Part shown: positions 12,516 to 24,560 of the stretch, piece by piece | How the letters are laid out: every line of letters begins with the position of its first letter | Position numbering within the stretch: position 1 is the first letter of the stretch | From: Burhinus oedicnemus | Lineage: Eukaryota > Chordata > Aves > Charadriiformes > Burhinidae | Length of the DNA stretch: 64,000 nucleotides | Direction: 5' to 3' | Assembly: GCA_008921705.1 (NCBI GenBank) | Contig: VFFE01007650.1 | Span: forward strand, 193,176 to 257,175 | Notes under the pieces: model-generated | The model's input: the letters and a program-made list of their open reading frames with translations, nothing else | Told to the model about the DNA's origin: nothing | Database searches by the model: none | Program-made: the position numbers and the translations under genes

Positions 12516-15500
12516 CAAAAAATGCTGACCTTCCATGAAAGGTTTTGGGTTTCCGTAAATATAAAAGTTTCTGAAACCCTTTCAAGAAAAGTTGCAATGT
12601 TTTCACTTGGCTGCTCTGCCGTATCATCTCCTGGAATTTATAGGTCTGTTTATTTGTGGTCTCATCCTCTAGTCAATACATGTTTCTTTGATCTCCTGTT
12701 CTCAGTTTTCAAGTTCTCAGTCCATCAGGAGGTATTGTGGGACCAGGGAATCTGGCTTATAAAAGAGAATGGAAATGAGAAATATGGGAGTGACACTGAC
12801 AAGCAGAAGCATTTCCTTGAGGGAAGGTGGTGACCAACTTCTGGCTAGCCATATGGGGCTAAATTATGCCCTGGACAATGAGTTTATGAAAAAACATTAA
12901 AGGACAGAGATCTCCTCCATCATAAAAGGTGGATGACAAGAAAAAGCTTTAGATGCACGTCCCCAAAGCAATGACTAGAGAAATGGAGTAAGCTAGCAGC
13001 AAACTGCTATTCCTGGGAAAGAGAAGGCAGATAGGACCCTGTTCCTTTGCTGGAATACTCCCTGTTTGATTAGAGCCCTGTCTGAACACTATCAAGATAC
13101 TGCCATTGCAATTAAAATGAGATTAAATTTAAAACTTTACAGCTGGACTCGGTTTTGGGTTCATTTGACTGATATGAGAGAGACTGCATTATAATCTTTG
13201 AATGTTCTGTCCATTGGGGAAAATTGAGCCCAACTCACTGTGTCCCAACAGATCACCAAGAGGAAATGCCCCATATCATATTTAAGTACTAGTAGCGGTA
13301 TACTTAGAAAATCTTTAGCCTTTCCACCATGAATGCCTTCATTCACAAAGAGAAATATGTTTACATTTGGATAGCTATGGCACCACCATCGAGAACCGTA
13401 AGCCCTTCAAAAGTCTTTTTTTAAGCCTTAGTATCTTGTATTTTTACAACAGTTTCAGAATAAACTGTGTTTTTTATAGCCATTCTTTCATATCCATGGA
13501 TATTGTTTGATTATCTGTTTCGAATGGAAAGAAACTAGAAGATATTACTCTGATCTCTATGACAACAGACTTAAAGTGATTATTGCGGTCTTGGGAAATG
13601 AAGATTTCAAGGATTCCAAACAGAATTAGATCAAGAAAATTTGCTCATTATTGAAACTTAACAGAATAAAAAAATACAGTTAAATTAAAAAACATTGACA
13701 GACAAAACCTTCTGCGGTATCAGACTATTTTGGGGGCTCAGGTAGGGAGCAGCACACTGCTGTGGACACGGTGCTTTGATACTTTGGCAGTTACCTGAAA
13801 AATTGCTAAAGTGAAATCTTTCTTTACAAGTTCTGCTTGAACAATTGACAATTTATTGTGAATACATCATCTAACTATTCCTATCAAAAGTTAGTATATA
13901 ATTGCAAAGGCCCCATTTAAGATTAGTGTCCAGTCTCACTCTTTGGACTCATTATAGAGAATACCAACAGTTAAATCAAGTGTGGAAATACTGTTTAATG
14001 GAGGCATACCTCTCTAAACAGACACCCCCATAAAAACTTTTCTATGGTATCTTTTTAGGGTTCGTTTCGGTGCTTAGCCACAGGCATCTGGTGCTGTTTG
14101 AGATGCTCTCTGGTCTTCTCTAGGCTACCAGCTGTGGCTTCCGGAGTATGCAGGTCTCCTGCTGAATGACTGTCATCTTCCAGCCCTGTGCAGATGTCTC
14201 AGATATCCTAGTACACTTCCAATGGCAATGAGTGCCAACGTTTAGGCCACTGAATTGAGCCCATAGTTACTATGCATTTGGCCTATCTGCAAGAGGTTGT
14301 AATTTTCTACTGTTTGTGTTTTCTGTCCTTTTTATATGTCTAGCAAGAAATATGGTTCAGTGTTTAAGTTAATGTCACACTGATAGGAAAATAATGTACA
14401 CAGAGGTTTTCAGTGTTTCAAATCTGACGGTGGCTCTAGGTCACACACGTCATCTTGTGAAACTGGAAGAGCACTAGCAGAAGTATGCTGTTGGTTATTC
14501 CTACAGTGCCTGGCCAGCATGATGACCACAAAGATTTCCTCTTTTGCTGCCAATCTCCCGTGGCTCACTTGTACAGATTATTGCTGATGTGATTAGGTGT
14601 AAGTTATTTTTATCATCTGCATTCGTATACCCATATTTCAGAGAGTGGCGTGCAAGTAAACTACATGCATTTATTGATGTGCCTGAACATGACTTAATTA
14701 TGACATGTTTTTAGAAAGAAAGAAAAGTGGAGAAAAAAGATGGCACAACATACACTGTTCTGGCAGTGTATATTTATTTTCAAATATAGCATTTGAAGTA
14801 TATACTAATAACCCCTCTAAATACAAACCGTTCCTGGAGCTGGCAGTTCAAAGCAGAGGAGTTGGTCCTTACTGTCCCACCTGGTTGTCTAATGGTTTTT
14901 AGATATGTTTGAGTCCCGGTGGCAAGGTCAATCCTTGGGAAACCAAAGCACCGCCTGTTGCTGGCAGTGACCTTTGTGGTGAGCCCCTGGCTATTCCTCA
15001 CTGACACCTGTAGGTTTTCCAACTACACAATTTACTCTTTTAACACAGAAGACCATTGTAAATGTGTTGATGTTCTTAGATAAAAGAGAAAGCGAATTAA
15101 GGTCGTTAAATATCTCTAAAAACTACTTTCTGATTATGCTAGTCATCCCACTGCAGTAAAGCAAGCCAGGAGAGCTAAAGCAACATTTTTTAAAAAGTGT
15201 AGAGAGAAATAAGAAATGTTGTTATTATGAATTTGTTTGGTTTTGTTTTGTTCCTTTTTGGAAATGTGTTGGGGGAAAAATATCACCTGGACTCCTACAC
15301 CAGCACCTTGACATACGGAGCCCTGAATTCTTTTGCAGAATTTTTTCTTCTTGTGCCTGTGTGGCTGCCATCCATGTTAATCAAACTCAATCAGCCGAAG
15401 GAGTCAACTGTTTTGTATTAACTATTGTTCTCCTGACTGCAGTATTTTATAATAGATTTTTAAGATCTGCACTGACTCATACAATGCATATCTAATCAAA

Positions 15501-16607
15501 AGTAAATTAAACCACATACGCTGACTTGATATTAATGACAGAATAGCGTTTACAACAGCAAAACAGTGGTGCTCTTTATTACAAAAGATTTAAAAAAAAA
15601 AAGTCCAGTGTTTTCTTTGTTTTCTCGGTATATATTATTGTGTGTCCTTAGATTAGACTTTTAATTTTTAATTAGTGTTTTTATTCAAGGTGATTTAATA
15701 TATACCAGAGACATGGCTTTTAATCTGAGTATTTAAAATTTGCTATTTCATGCACTTAAGTGGAATTCATACATAAGTTCATACATATTCATAGTTTGAT
15801 GAATTATGTTAACAACGGTTGTTTGTATTTTTAGGGAGATTTTGTCAATTTTTGCAAGCGTCTTAAACCTATTATATAGTACTTATGTTTAAAAAATTGC
15901 TGTAAGTAGTTTTCTATCTGGTCATCAATAATACGGATATCTTTTATCTGCTTTTTTGATACTTTAATTGAAAACGCGTGTCAGCATTTTTTTCAGGGAG
16001 TTATAGTTTAACTATAAATATGAGTAATAAACTAGTGTCTACAGAAATGACACCAGTGTACTAAATAAAGAGCCAAGGTAGGTTTAACTGGCTGATATGG
16101 ATGCTGGTCAATGTAGATATCTGCATGACTTACAAAACCTTCTCAAGAACCCCAATTAATTCCCTGTAACACAGCACGGCAAGTTCATATATTGAGTTGC
16201 TGAGCTTCAAGGTGGCTTTTGTCCACTTCAGTCACTGTGGCTTCAGACCGAGGTGTCAGGCAAACAGAGATGTGTTATATATTTAACAAGTACTTTCTAT
16301 GTGTAACAGACCCAGAATGGCTCCATCCCAAATAAATGTGTCCTACAGCATTCCAGGAGGCTTCAGCTCTTGACTCACAATGGAATTTTTGCTTTCCAAA
16401 GCAGTTGAAGCACATTTTGTTTGTAACAAAAGAAGTAGCTCTTTAGTCCCTGGTTGTGATCCCTGTGAGGGTTTGCAGCTGCATATGGATGCTGCCCCCC
16501 AGATGCACTGTTCCCTGATCTCAGTGTCTTTGGAGGGACACATCTTCCTGTCTTTATTCAAGAATTGATTGTTTTTGTTCTAGGTGGCTCTTGCCAAACA
16601 TAACCCA

Positions 16608-16780
16608 ATAGTCTTTTCATTGACTCCGTTGGGAGTCCTGAGGGTGTAACTCCTGTTCTTTTGATCTTCCAAAAGATTGTCCTCAGCAGCATTTTTAAAG
16701 TATTGCCTGACCATTGCTCCTTACGGTAGCCCCAGGAAGTAGGTAACGTTATCCCTATTATTTATATTTGAGGTCTAGCT
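16608..16780 (+). mobile_element. Old SINE relic, MIR-like, with an adjoining palindromic-repeat fragment
   Basis: At 16715-16780 the order of words (ATTGCTCCTTACGGTAGCCC, then GAAGTAGGTAACGTTATCCC, then a TATTTGAGG block) follows the core and 3' half of the MIR SINE, where a 'bring down the last column' run ends in a GAGG word. Just upstream at 16618-16650, 'ttgactccgttgggagtcct' resembles one arm of the palindromic 'TTGACTTCAGTGGGAG' repeat common in amniotes. Both are very diverged and both ends are uncertain. MIR is known from birds as well as mammals, always as old copies. Confidence 0.42.
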
Positions 16781-19700
16781 TTGAACTCATCGCAACATCA
16801 TGCTAGTCAAGGTTAGACTGAAGGGTCCCAGATTCCCAGTCCATCTGGGAAGCCCTGCTGTCTGCTGTGTGTTAGTAAAGGTTTCTGCTTACGATGTTCC
16901 TGTTTGATGCAATCAGAACAGAGAAAGGTAGGAGGGCTGCAGATGGAAATACTCTTGCCTATATTTCCTGTGGTTTTCTTGTGGTTTTTCTGTTTGTGGC
17001 TGTAGTAGAAGACCATTATCCCTTTCATCATAATGAGGAATGACCTGTAACTTAATAGTCTGGAGAACTTGGAGAGTTCCCTTGAGTCAGCATTTGTGCT
17101 AAGTTAGCTGGTTTGTTTCTGGATTTTTACCTCTTTCGGCTTCTCTTTTTTCTTTTGAAACTCATTACAAAAGAAACAGATAGAATGCCTGTCACGACAT
17201 CAAGAAGACAATTATGAGGTAGAAAATTAATCTAGATTGTAATAAGAATTCAGTACTTTTATTTTTAAATTATATAGGAGTTTAAATGAGAAAAAAAATC
17301 GTATTTGCAACAGCCACTAAAGAAAGCAAATCATTAGTAGATTATTGTATCTGCTTTATATTAATAAATCTAATCCATTATCTGAAGGAAATAGCAATAT
17401 ATTATTTTCACTAAATCTCCACAGGAAGTTGTCATATTTGTTCCTTCAGTGGTTAACAGTTTGTATTATTATCTTCAGTTCAGCTGCACTAGTGGAAGTA
17501 GTGAAATTGCTTCCATGAACTTACCAACTACTAAAAGAAATGACGAGACTCTCTTGCTTTATTGTCTATATTGTGGTATAGTGACTTTAGAAAAAACACA
17601 AAGCATAGAGTAGTTTTAAAAACCCTGTTGCATCTTAGTATGATTTTCCTAAAACAAGCAGTAATTCTTGATCTGGAAATACGTGAATGTGTATCAGCAG
17701 TATATCATCACTCCTCTGGCAAACTGTTTCCCAAGATCACAAAAAAGAAAACAAACGCCAAAATATTGTATAAGATACTTTACTAACTGACTACTTTCTT
17801 TTCTACATGTGGCAAATCCCATTGGCTTTTCTGCCAAATTATCTCTGCACCCTCTAACTGTGCTGGTGGTTGGTTATCCTATTAGACCCAAACGTGTTCT
17901 TTAGGAACTCCTAGATCCTCAAAACTCATAACTGATTTGCATAAATTACAGCATGATTGGACCAAAATGTATATTTGACCATGCAGATATGGCCTTTATT
18001 TTCCTGTGATTTGGTCCCCAGATGCCACTGCAATGAATTCACAATTCTGCACTAATCAATAATAGCAATACAAAAGTGTTTTCAATATGCTTTAATGTTA
18101 CACTGCATATACCATTGAACAGGAACTACTTAGACTAATTTAGCAGAAAAGACTTAATTTACATTGCCATTTTAAAATTATTATCAGGATGTTAGTCTAT
18201 TAGAATGCCAGGAACATTATATCACCATTAGTTGAGAGATTTTAATTGTAAATTCGGCTAAAATATGTGTCATCTTTAAAGAAACAGCAGTGCCTTCTTC
18301 ACATGATTAAAATCCAATTTAAAGAAAAAAAAAATCTTGTGCCTCTTTGATTTTCATGTTCTGTGTTGTGATAGGCTTCAGAATAAACCACAGCAGTTTC
18401 TCCTTGCTTGCTACAAGCTTATTTAAGGTGGTTATTCTGGATGCCATATACCTGGAGATGAAAAGCTTTTTAATTCCCCATTGAGGGAGAGATTAAATTG
18501 TTATTGTTTGTCTCCTGTGTTTTCATAAGTGATGCTTAATGATTATTTATTATTACATTTACACGTATATGCATGCATATTTAGTGCACCTTTTTAGGCC
18601 TTATTAACTCTGTTTAAGCAATTCAAATATCAGAGAGTATTTGGAAAAAAAAAAAGAGGGAATATTCATGCTGATATAATTCAGATTTGATAATGAAGAA
18701 GCTTTCGCACCTCTACCAGGGAATTTAATGATAGTTTTACATGCCTATCAAATATTCTAGACTAACGTTCAGAGCGGATAAAATGAATGCATTTCTTTGA
18801 GAAAAGTATCTGGGCTGTACAGTCATATTTTAAATGCACAGCTTTAGAAATAACGGAATTTTAGAAATATAATAATCCCTAACTGTGAAGTAAACATTCA
18901 TGAGGTTCAGATATGCAACACAGAGCAGTCTGAAAGTTCTTCTTGCAAAGCAGAGAAATCCGAACGGTATAAAAGTACCTCTTTTGCCGTATTCCCACTT
19001 TCAAAATTCTGCCCTTAAGTCGCAAATTCATCTTCTGCCAGGAAGCTAGAAATGGAAACATAGTTGCCTGGGAGTGAATAAATTTTGTTTGGATGCAGTT
19101 TTATTTCTCTAGTACATTTTTAAGCTAACTTTTATTTTTTTAGACCGAGGGAGCGAGGAGGAGACTCAGACTAGAATTTCTCAAAACAGAGTGTTTCCTT
19201 CAGATGCCTGTTGGCTGCAAGGGCCTCGCATAAAGGAATCATTCACACATGCCCTGGTTAGCTGGAGTTCATTGAAGTGACACTGTGCTGCCCGTAGCGG
19301 TCCTAGCCCACAGGCAAAACATTCTTCTGGCAAAACGCTATCGAATTCCCACTGACGCTGTTCACTTAAAGAGCAATTCATAAGTGAGTACCTTGTTTTT
19401 TTAAAAAGCAGAGGAGCTGTATGTTCCTGGCCCAGCCCTGGACAGGAGAATGTATTTCCTCTCACAATCTGAAGTTAAGAGGAGGCTATTTTCATTTAGA
19501 TTTTTTAAAATACCTTTTTATGTAACACAACATGCTATGGTACGAATGCTCTGCGTGAAGAGATCGCGCTGCATTAAATATAAGCTATCCTTCGTGGGTG
19601 TGACGACTGAGGGACAGAGAAGAGCATCGCAATACAAGGGGTTCTGCTGTTCTACATTTTGTATTGGTATTCACCCAGCTGTGCCCTTTACAGTCAGAGG

Positions 19701-22700
19701 TGAAGAATTAAATGGTCCCTCGCTTTGTTTTTTATGTTTTGGATTTACAGTCACAATGTGTGGAGCTCAGAATTTCATTTTGCATGATCAGAACACGGAG
19801 ATAAAACATTTGAGAACATAATTTAAATTACAAATTCGGTACAGGATTTATTGAAAAAACTACAATATGTAAAGAGTAACAAATTCTCTCTGTACCGTTC
19901 ACATGTGTTATCAAAGGTTAGTCTTATTTCTGATTTTATGTCTTTTTAGTTTTAGTTTGACTTCAAGGGTTGAGTTCTCTTTAAGTGAATATTAAAGTAG
20001 TTGCAATGATACTGTGCCTTACAGCCTGTTACGCAATAGACGGCCAGTGTATATTTAGAGGTGGAAACCTATTGACTGGACAAGTATTAGGTTATCATTC
20101 CACATTAATATTATAAAATCAGATGGATCATTTTGATTTGAGTTTACATTTACCTTTGTTTTATTAAATATATTTTAGCATCTCCTGTATAGCTTTATAT
20201 CCTTGCTATATACTGAGATACTTAGGATGAAGTAACTTGTAGAATGCATTGTTTTGCAGTGATCTCCTATTCACATCATCCCTCACTGAATAACTAAATA
20301 CATTCAGTTGCTTCGGTATACCACCATTGAAATATATGGGTCTGTATTATTCTAAATGGAAGAGGAAGTTGGTACAAGTTTTTGGCTTTTTTTTTTTCCC
20401 CCACTGTTTGATTGCTCTAAGTTATTCTTGATTTGTCCTTGAACAATGATGAAAGAATCTGTGTCACACATCTGTGACAAGTTCTGGAAGCTAGACTACT
20501 TTTTCAGGTGGTACCAATCTTAGGGTCCAACTTTACTCTGCAAACCGTGCGAGGGTGTTTGAACTCACTGAAGTTTTGTACCTTGTAATTCATAAGGTAA
20601 TTTGATGAGGGATTATGATAGGGCCACAAGATAAATAGCATGTGAATTAAAAGCTGGTATTCCCACAGGTAATTTTCTCATCATGTCAATGCAGTTTTAC
20701 GTACAGTGTGAATTTCCTATCTGTTCTCCTAGTCCACAGACTGTCTTCTCTGCACCTGTTTCACTGATGACTAAATTCTCACCTGTTGTCTTCTCCAGCT
20801 TTCTCCTTATCTCTCATCGCTGTCATCCTGTGCCATTTTATTATCATTATCCTTCCTCTGTGCTTCATTAACTCTCCCTCTCCTCAGTACACTCCCTTAC
20901 AAATTCCCAATTTAGCCTCAGCTCCACCGCTGCATTCTCTGTTCTGTATTCTACCTGTTAATTTAGAAATCTCACGGATGATTTTTTAGGATTGTTTTTG
21001 TTTTGTAAAAAGTAAAAGAGATGTAAAAAAAAAAAGCCATTTGTTATTATTTAAAGCATGCACTCTCTAAATGTTATGGTAGATACTAGTCAGGAGCCCT
21101 GTGGTATTTGTAAATCACACTGCTAGGTGCAGCTTAACACTGAGGTGACACGTTGCCATGCTGGTACTCGTGGGTCCTGCTGGCACTGTCTGTAAAGCTC
21201 TGACCTAACCCATTTCCACAGTCAGATCTACTTCCCATCCATGTTCCCTGCCTACGAGGATGACTTCATGCAGAGAGCCGGGCTGGTGCCCGGAACTCCC
21301 GCGAGGATGACTGCCCAGGCACGCTCAGCATCTTTATCCCAGGCCACGAGCCCTCGCTCCTCTTGGCTGCGGGAGCAGGAGCTGGCAGGATCGAGTGTTG
21401 TACAGCTGTCCAGCAGCGGATATCCGAAGTGCCACTGCCCGGTAGCGCAGCGGGAGCCCTCTCCTCTGAGCAGGGGGCTTGCCTCCTGGCCATAGCAAAA
21501 AGGAAGAGATTCAGGTTGCAGGACTGGCAACCTGCAGCGTGCTTTTAACTTTGCAGTGTTGTCACCGAGGAGGACAGCTGGTCCTGGGGAGGCAGGCACA
21601 AATGCCACGCTGCACTCCTCAGAGTTCACAGGCAATGTTCTTCATAGCTCTGGGGGCCAGAGGTGGGCTGGGGATAAAAGCTGTGGTGCCAAATTCTCTT
21701 CTCCCACTCCATTTCCTTGCTGCGTCTGCTCCGCTTGATTGCACTCTGATGGAATTGAATTTCCTTTGTCACCATCTAATACTGAATATTTCAAAAGAGG
21801 AAAACCAGATACCATTTTTTCTGGTGGAACTCGCTTTGCAGAAGGGCCCACGATGGAGTTAGGCTGGTTGAGTTCCAAACGTTGCGTAATTGCCATTGAA
21901 AGTTCCTGTAGTTGCCAGAGCAGAACTCTTAATAAATTTTACACTGTCCAAGTTCCTGAGAGTCACTAATGTGCTTTTACCGATCACAAAAACAGGTGAT
22001 TTTGTTAGTTTAATGCATCCTTTAGCTTTCTCAGTAAATTTTATCTTCATTATCCTAAGAGGCTTACAAATACACCATTACTTTTCATTAAACAACATAT
22101 TCTTGGGAGGAACTGTTGTAAATGTGCTTAGCCATATACTGGAATTCTCAGTGTGGATCTGTGAGAAATAAATAAGTTCATCATCATTATCTTTAGCGTA
22201 TTACAGTTTATTTGCTTACTCATTATCTCTTTGAAAATGAAAACATTTATGAACAATACAAACAATCTCAAAGAGACATCTGATACTCGTATAAATAGTT
22301 ATGCTCGTTGCTTTTTTACCAACTCGTAGCTGTGATGATGTGAATTTACTAACCCGTGTCGCTGGAAAGTAATCATGAAAGTATATTGAGTGCCACCGAG
22401 CTAGGATCAACATCACAGTGAATGAACTTGCCCTCTTCCATTGTCTGAGTGGTAATTCCTCATTATTCATCTTGCAAGAAATGGTGTCTTGTCTTACAAC
22501 TTAGAAAAAAAAAAATTGCTAAGTAATGCCAAAGTATTCCATAAAGTGATATGATTAATGCTCACTAGATCTGCTGATGGAAGTAGTCTTATTCAATTTC
22601 CCTGCATAGACACAGTGAACCAATATCTTTGGCAATAATTTTTAAGCAGGAAGCTTTCTGCTTATCTCAGCTGTATTGGGTAGTCATTTCAGAATGCACA

Positions 22701-23235
22701 TTAAATAGTTGGAAAGAGGTTATAATGTGGGTGGATTTTCCTTAAGTCATGGAGGCTTCTTTTACTGAATACAGGTTGTGGTGGAGCTCTTTCCCTTTCT
22801 GCCATCTGAGATCATTTAGGCTTCTTCAACTTTATTATTGTTTAGTATAACTAATGCCAGATAATATGACACTTCCTTAATTGAGTGCAAGTAGTTCTGT
22901 GTTCCTCATGCCTTTTATTGTTCTTGGCCAACCACTTGCCACAGGCAGTTGTATCTACTGCAAATATCAGCTCAGATAGCTGACAAGACCCACAGCATTT
23001 GATTAAGTTGTTATTGCAAGTTAGCTTCTTGATTCCTGTAACTGACTCTTTTTTCCTATGAGAAATCATAAAGAAATATTGAACAACTCTTCTCTTTTGC
23101 GTGTCTTTTATTTTAAACATGTACCACAAGAGAAAGCAGTAGGGCAGAAAACTTTTTCATATTTGGAAATTAGCTACAGGATGAAATATAAGCACCTTGC
23201 CATTGAATAAGCCTCGAAGTTTGTGTTGCCTCATA
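16781..23235. other. Unique noncoding stretch
   Basis: No gene or known repeat is recognised. A GC- and CpG-richer patch lies at about 21240-21500 (listed separately). A block at 18390-18565 has SOX-like ATTGTT and homeobox-like ATTA sites and looks like possible regulatory DNA. Frames of 120-127 codons around 19450 and 21250-21860 overlap in several phases on both strands and carry no domain, as expected from composition alone. Confidence 0.55.
21240..21500. other. Small GC- and CpG-rich patch
   Basis: Within an AT-rich neighbourhood this stretch is GC-rich and holds over a dozen CpG sites, for example around 21280-21305 and 21410-21460. Frames are open on both strands, which follows from composition. 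It could be a small unmethylated island (an orphan promoter or enhancer) or simply a locally GC-rich segment. No TATA box, first exon or coding domain is evident. Confidence 0.4.
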
Positions 23236-24560
23236 TTCATAAAATCATAGAATCGTGTAGGTTGGAAGGGACCTTTAAGATCATCAAGTTCAACCATCAA
23301 CCTAATGCTCCCAAAACCACCACTAAACCATGTCCCTCAGCACAACGTCTACCCATCTTTTAAATACCTCCAGGGATGGCGATTCCTCCACTTCCCTGGG
23401 CAGCCTGTTCCAATGCTTGACAACCCTTTTTGTGAAGAAATTTTTCCTAATACCCAATCTAAACCTCCCCTGGTGTAACATAAGGCTATTTCCTCTTGTC
23501 CTTTCACTTGTTACTTGGGAGAAGAGACTGACCCCCACCTCTCTACAGCCTCCTTTCAGGTAGTTGTAGAGAGCAATAAGGTCTCCCCTCAGCCTGCTTT
23601 TCTCCAGGCTAAACAACCCCAGTTCCCTCAGTCACTCCTCATAAGACTTGTTCTCTAGACCCCTCACCAGCTTCATTGCCCTTCTCTGGACACGCTCCAG
23701 CACCTCAATGTCTTTCTTGTAATGAGGGGCCCAAAACCGAACACAGTATTCAAAGTGGGGCCTCACCAGTGCTGAGTACAGGGCAATGATCAGTGCCCTA
23801 GTCCTGCTGGCCACACTATTTCTGATACAAGCCAGGATGCTATTAGCCTTCTTGGCCACCTGGGCACACTCCTGGCTCATATTCAGCCCACTGTTGACCA
23901 ACACCCCCAGGTCCTTTTCTGCCAGGCAGCTTTCCAGCCACTGTTCCCCAAGCCTGTAGCGCTGCATGGGGTTGTTGTGAGCCAAGTGCAGGACCCGGCT
24001 CTTGGCCTTGTTGAATCTCATCCCAATGGCCTCTGCCCATTGATCCAGCCTGTCCAGATCGCTCTGTAGAGCCATCCTACCCTCAAGCAGATCAACACTC
24101 CTACCTAACTTGGTGTTGTCTGCAAACTTACTGAAGGTGCACTCGATCCCCTTGTCCAGGTCATTGATAAAGATATTGAAGTGAACCAGCTGCAATACCA
24201 TACCCTGGGGAGCACCACTTGTGACCAGCCACCAACTGAATTTAACTCCATTCACCACCACTCTTTGGGCGTGGCCTTCCAGCCAGTTTTTCACCCAGCG
24301 AATCATATGCCCATCCAAGCAATGAGCAGCCAGTTTCTCCAGGAGAATGCTGTGGGAAACGGTGTCAAAGGCTTTACTAAAGTCCAGGTAAACAACATCC
24401 ATAGCCTTTCCCTCACCCACTGAGTGGGTCACCTTGTCATAGAAGGAGATCAGGTTTGTCAAGCAGGACCTGCCTTTCATGAACCCATGCTGACTGGGTC
24501 TGATCACCTGGTTGTCCTGCATGTGCTGCGTAATGGCACTCAGGATGATTTGCTCCATAA
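23236..24560 (-). mobile_element. CR1 LINE, 5'-truncated
   Basis: The element reads on the minus strand. Its 3' tail (23236-23262 on the plus strand) is the reverse complement of ATTCTATGAT-type CR1 ends, and it is preceded by the usual untranslated stretch. Moving toward higher coordinates come the C-terminal part, the thumb region and the palm motifs of ORF2 reverse transcriptase. Similarity stops at about 24558-24560, so the 5' part (endonuclease and ORF1) is missing, as is normal for CR1. No target-site duplication is evident, as usual for this family. Confidence 0.95.
23323..24558 (-). pseudogene. CR1 ORF2 reverse transcriptase, truncated and inactivated
   Basis: This is the reverse transcriptase part of CR1 ORF2, which copies the element RNA at the target site. 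Counted from the frame that opens at 24654, recognisable CR1 protein starts at residue 33 (MEQII). The first 32 residues are flanking sequence. Palm motif A ([11 protein letters not shown], Asp91) is intact. The motif B region is altered, with [10 protein letters not shown] where a SGVPQGSVLGP-type loop is expected. Motif C reads FADN (residues 177-180) instead of FADD: the Asn codon is at 24115-24117, so the second catalytic aspartate is lost. An in-frame TGA at 23632-23634 stands where an Arg codon is expected, in a [14 protein letters not shown] context, which fits CpG decay of CGA. The same frame then continues open to the normal stop at 23323-23325. A small number of lesions suggests a fairly young insertion. 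Confidence 0.93.

Larger units (their letters stand above)
10931..16605. other. Unique noncoding stretch
   Basis: No gene or known repeat is recognised. Small structures consist of a perfect 8-bp hairpin with a 3-base loop near 11243-11261 that overlaps an imperfect duplication of a GGCATCAT segment, a CT-rich tract near 11396-11424, and a T-rich run with TTTTG units at 12491-12515. Frames at 12504-12833 and elsewhere show no domain. Confidence 0.55.

Noticed and set aside
21241..21862. Several overlapping frames of 75-127 codons on both strands
   Set aside because: GC-rich sequence lowers stop frequency in all phases; overlapping frames on both strands without domains are composition effects.
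23843..24423. Short frames on both strands within the 23 kb CR1
   Set aside because: They are other-phase or antisense shadows of the CR1 ORF2.
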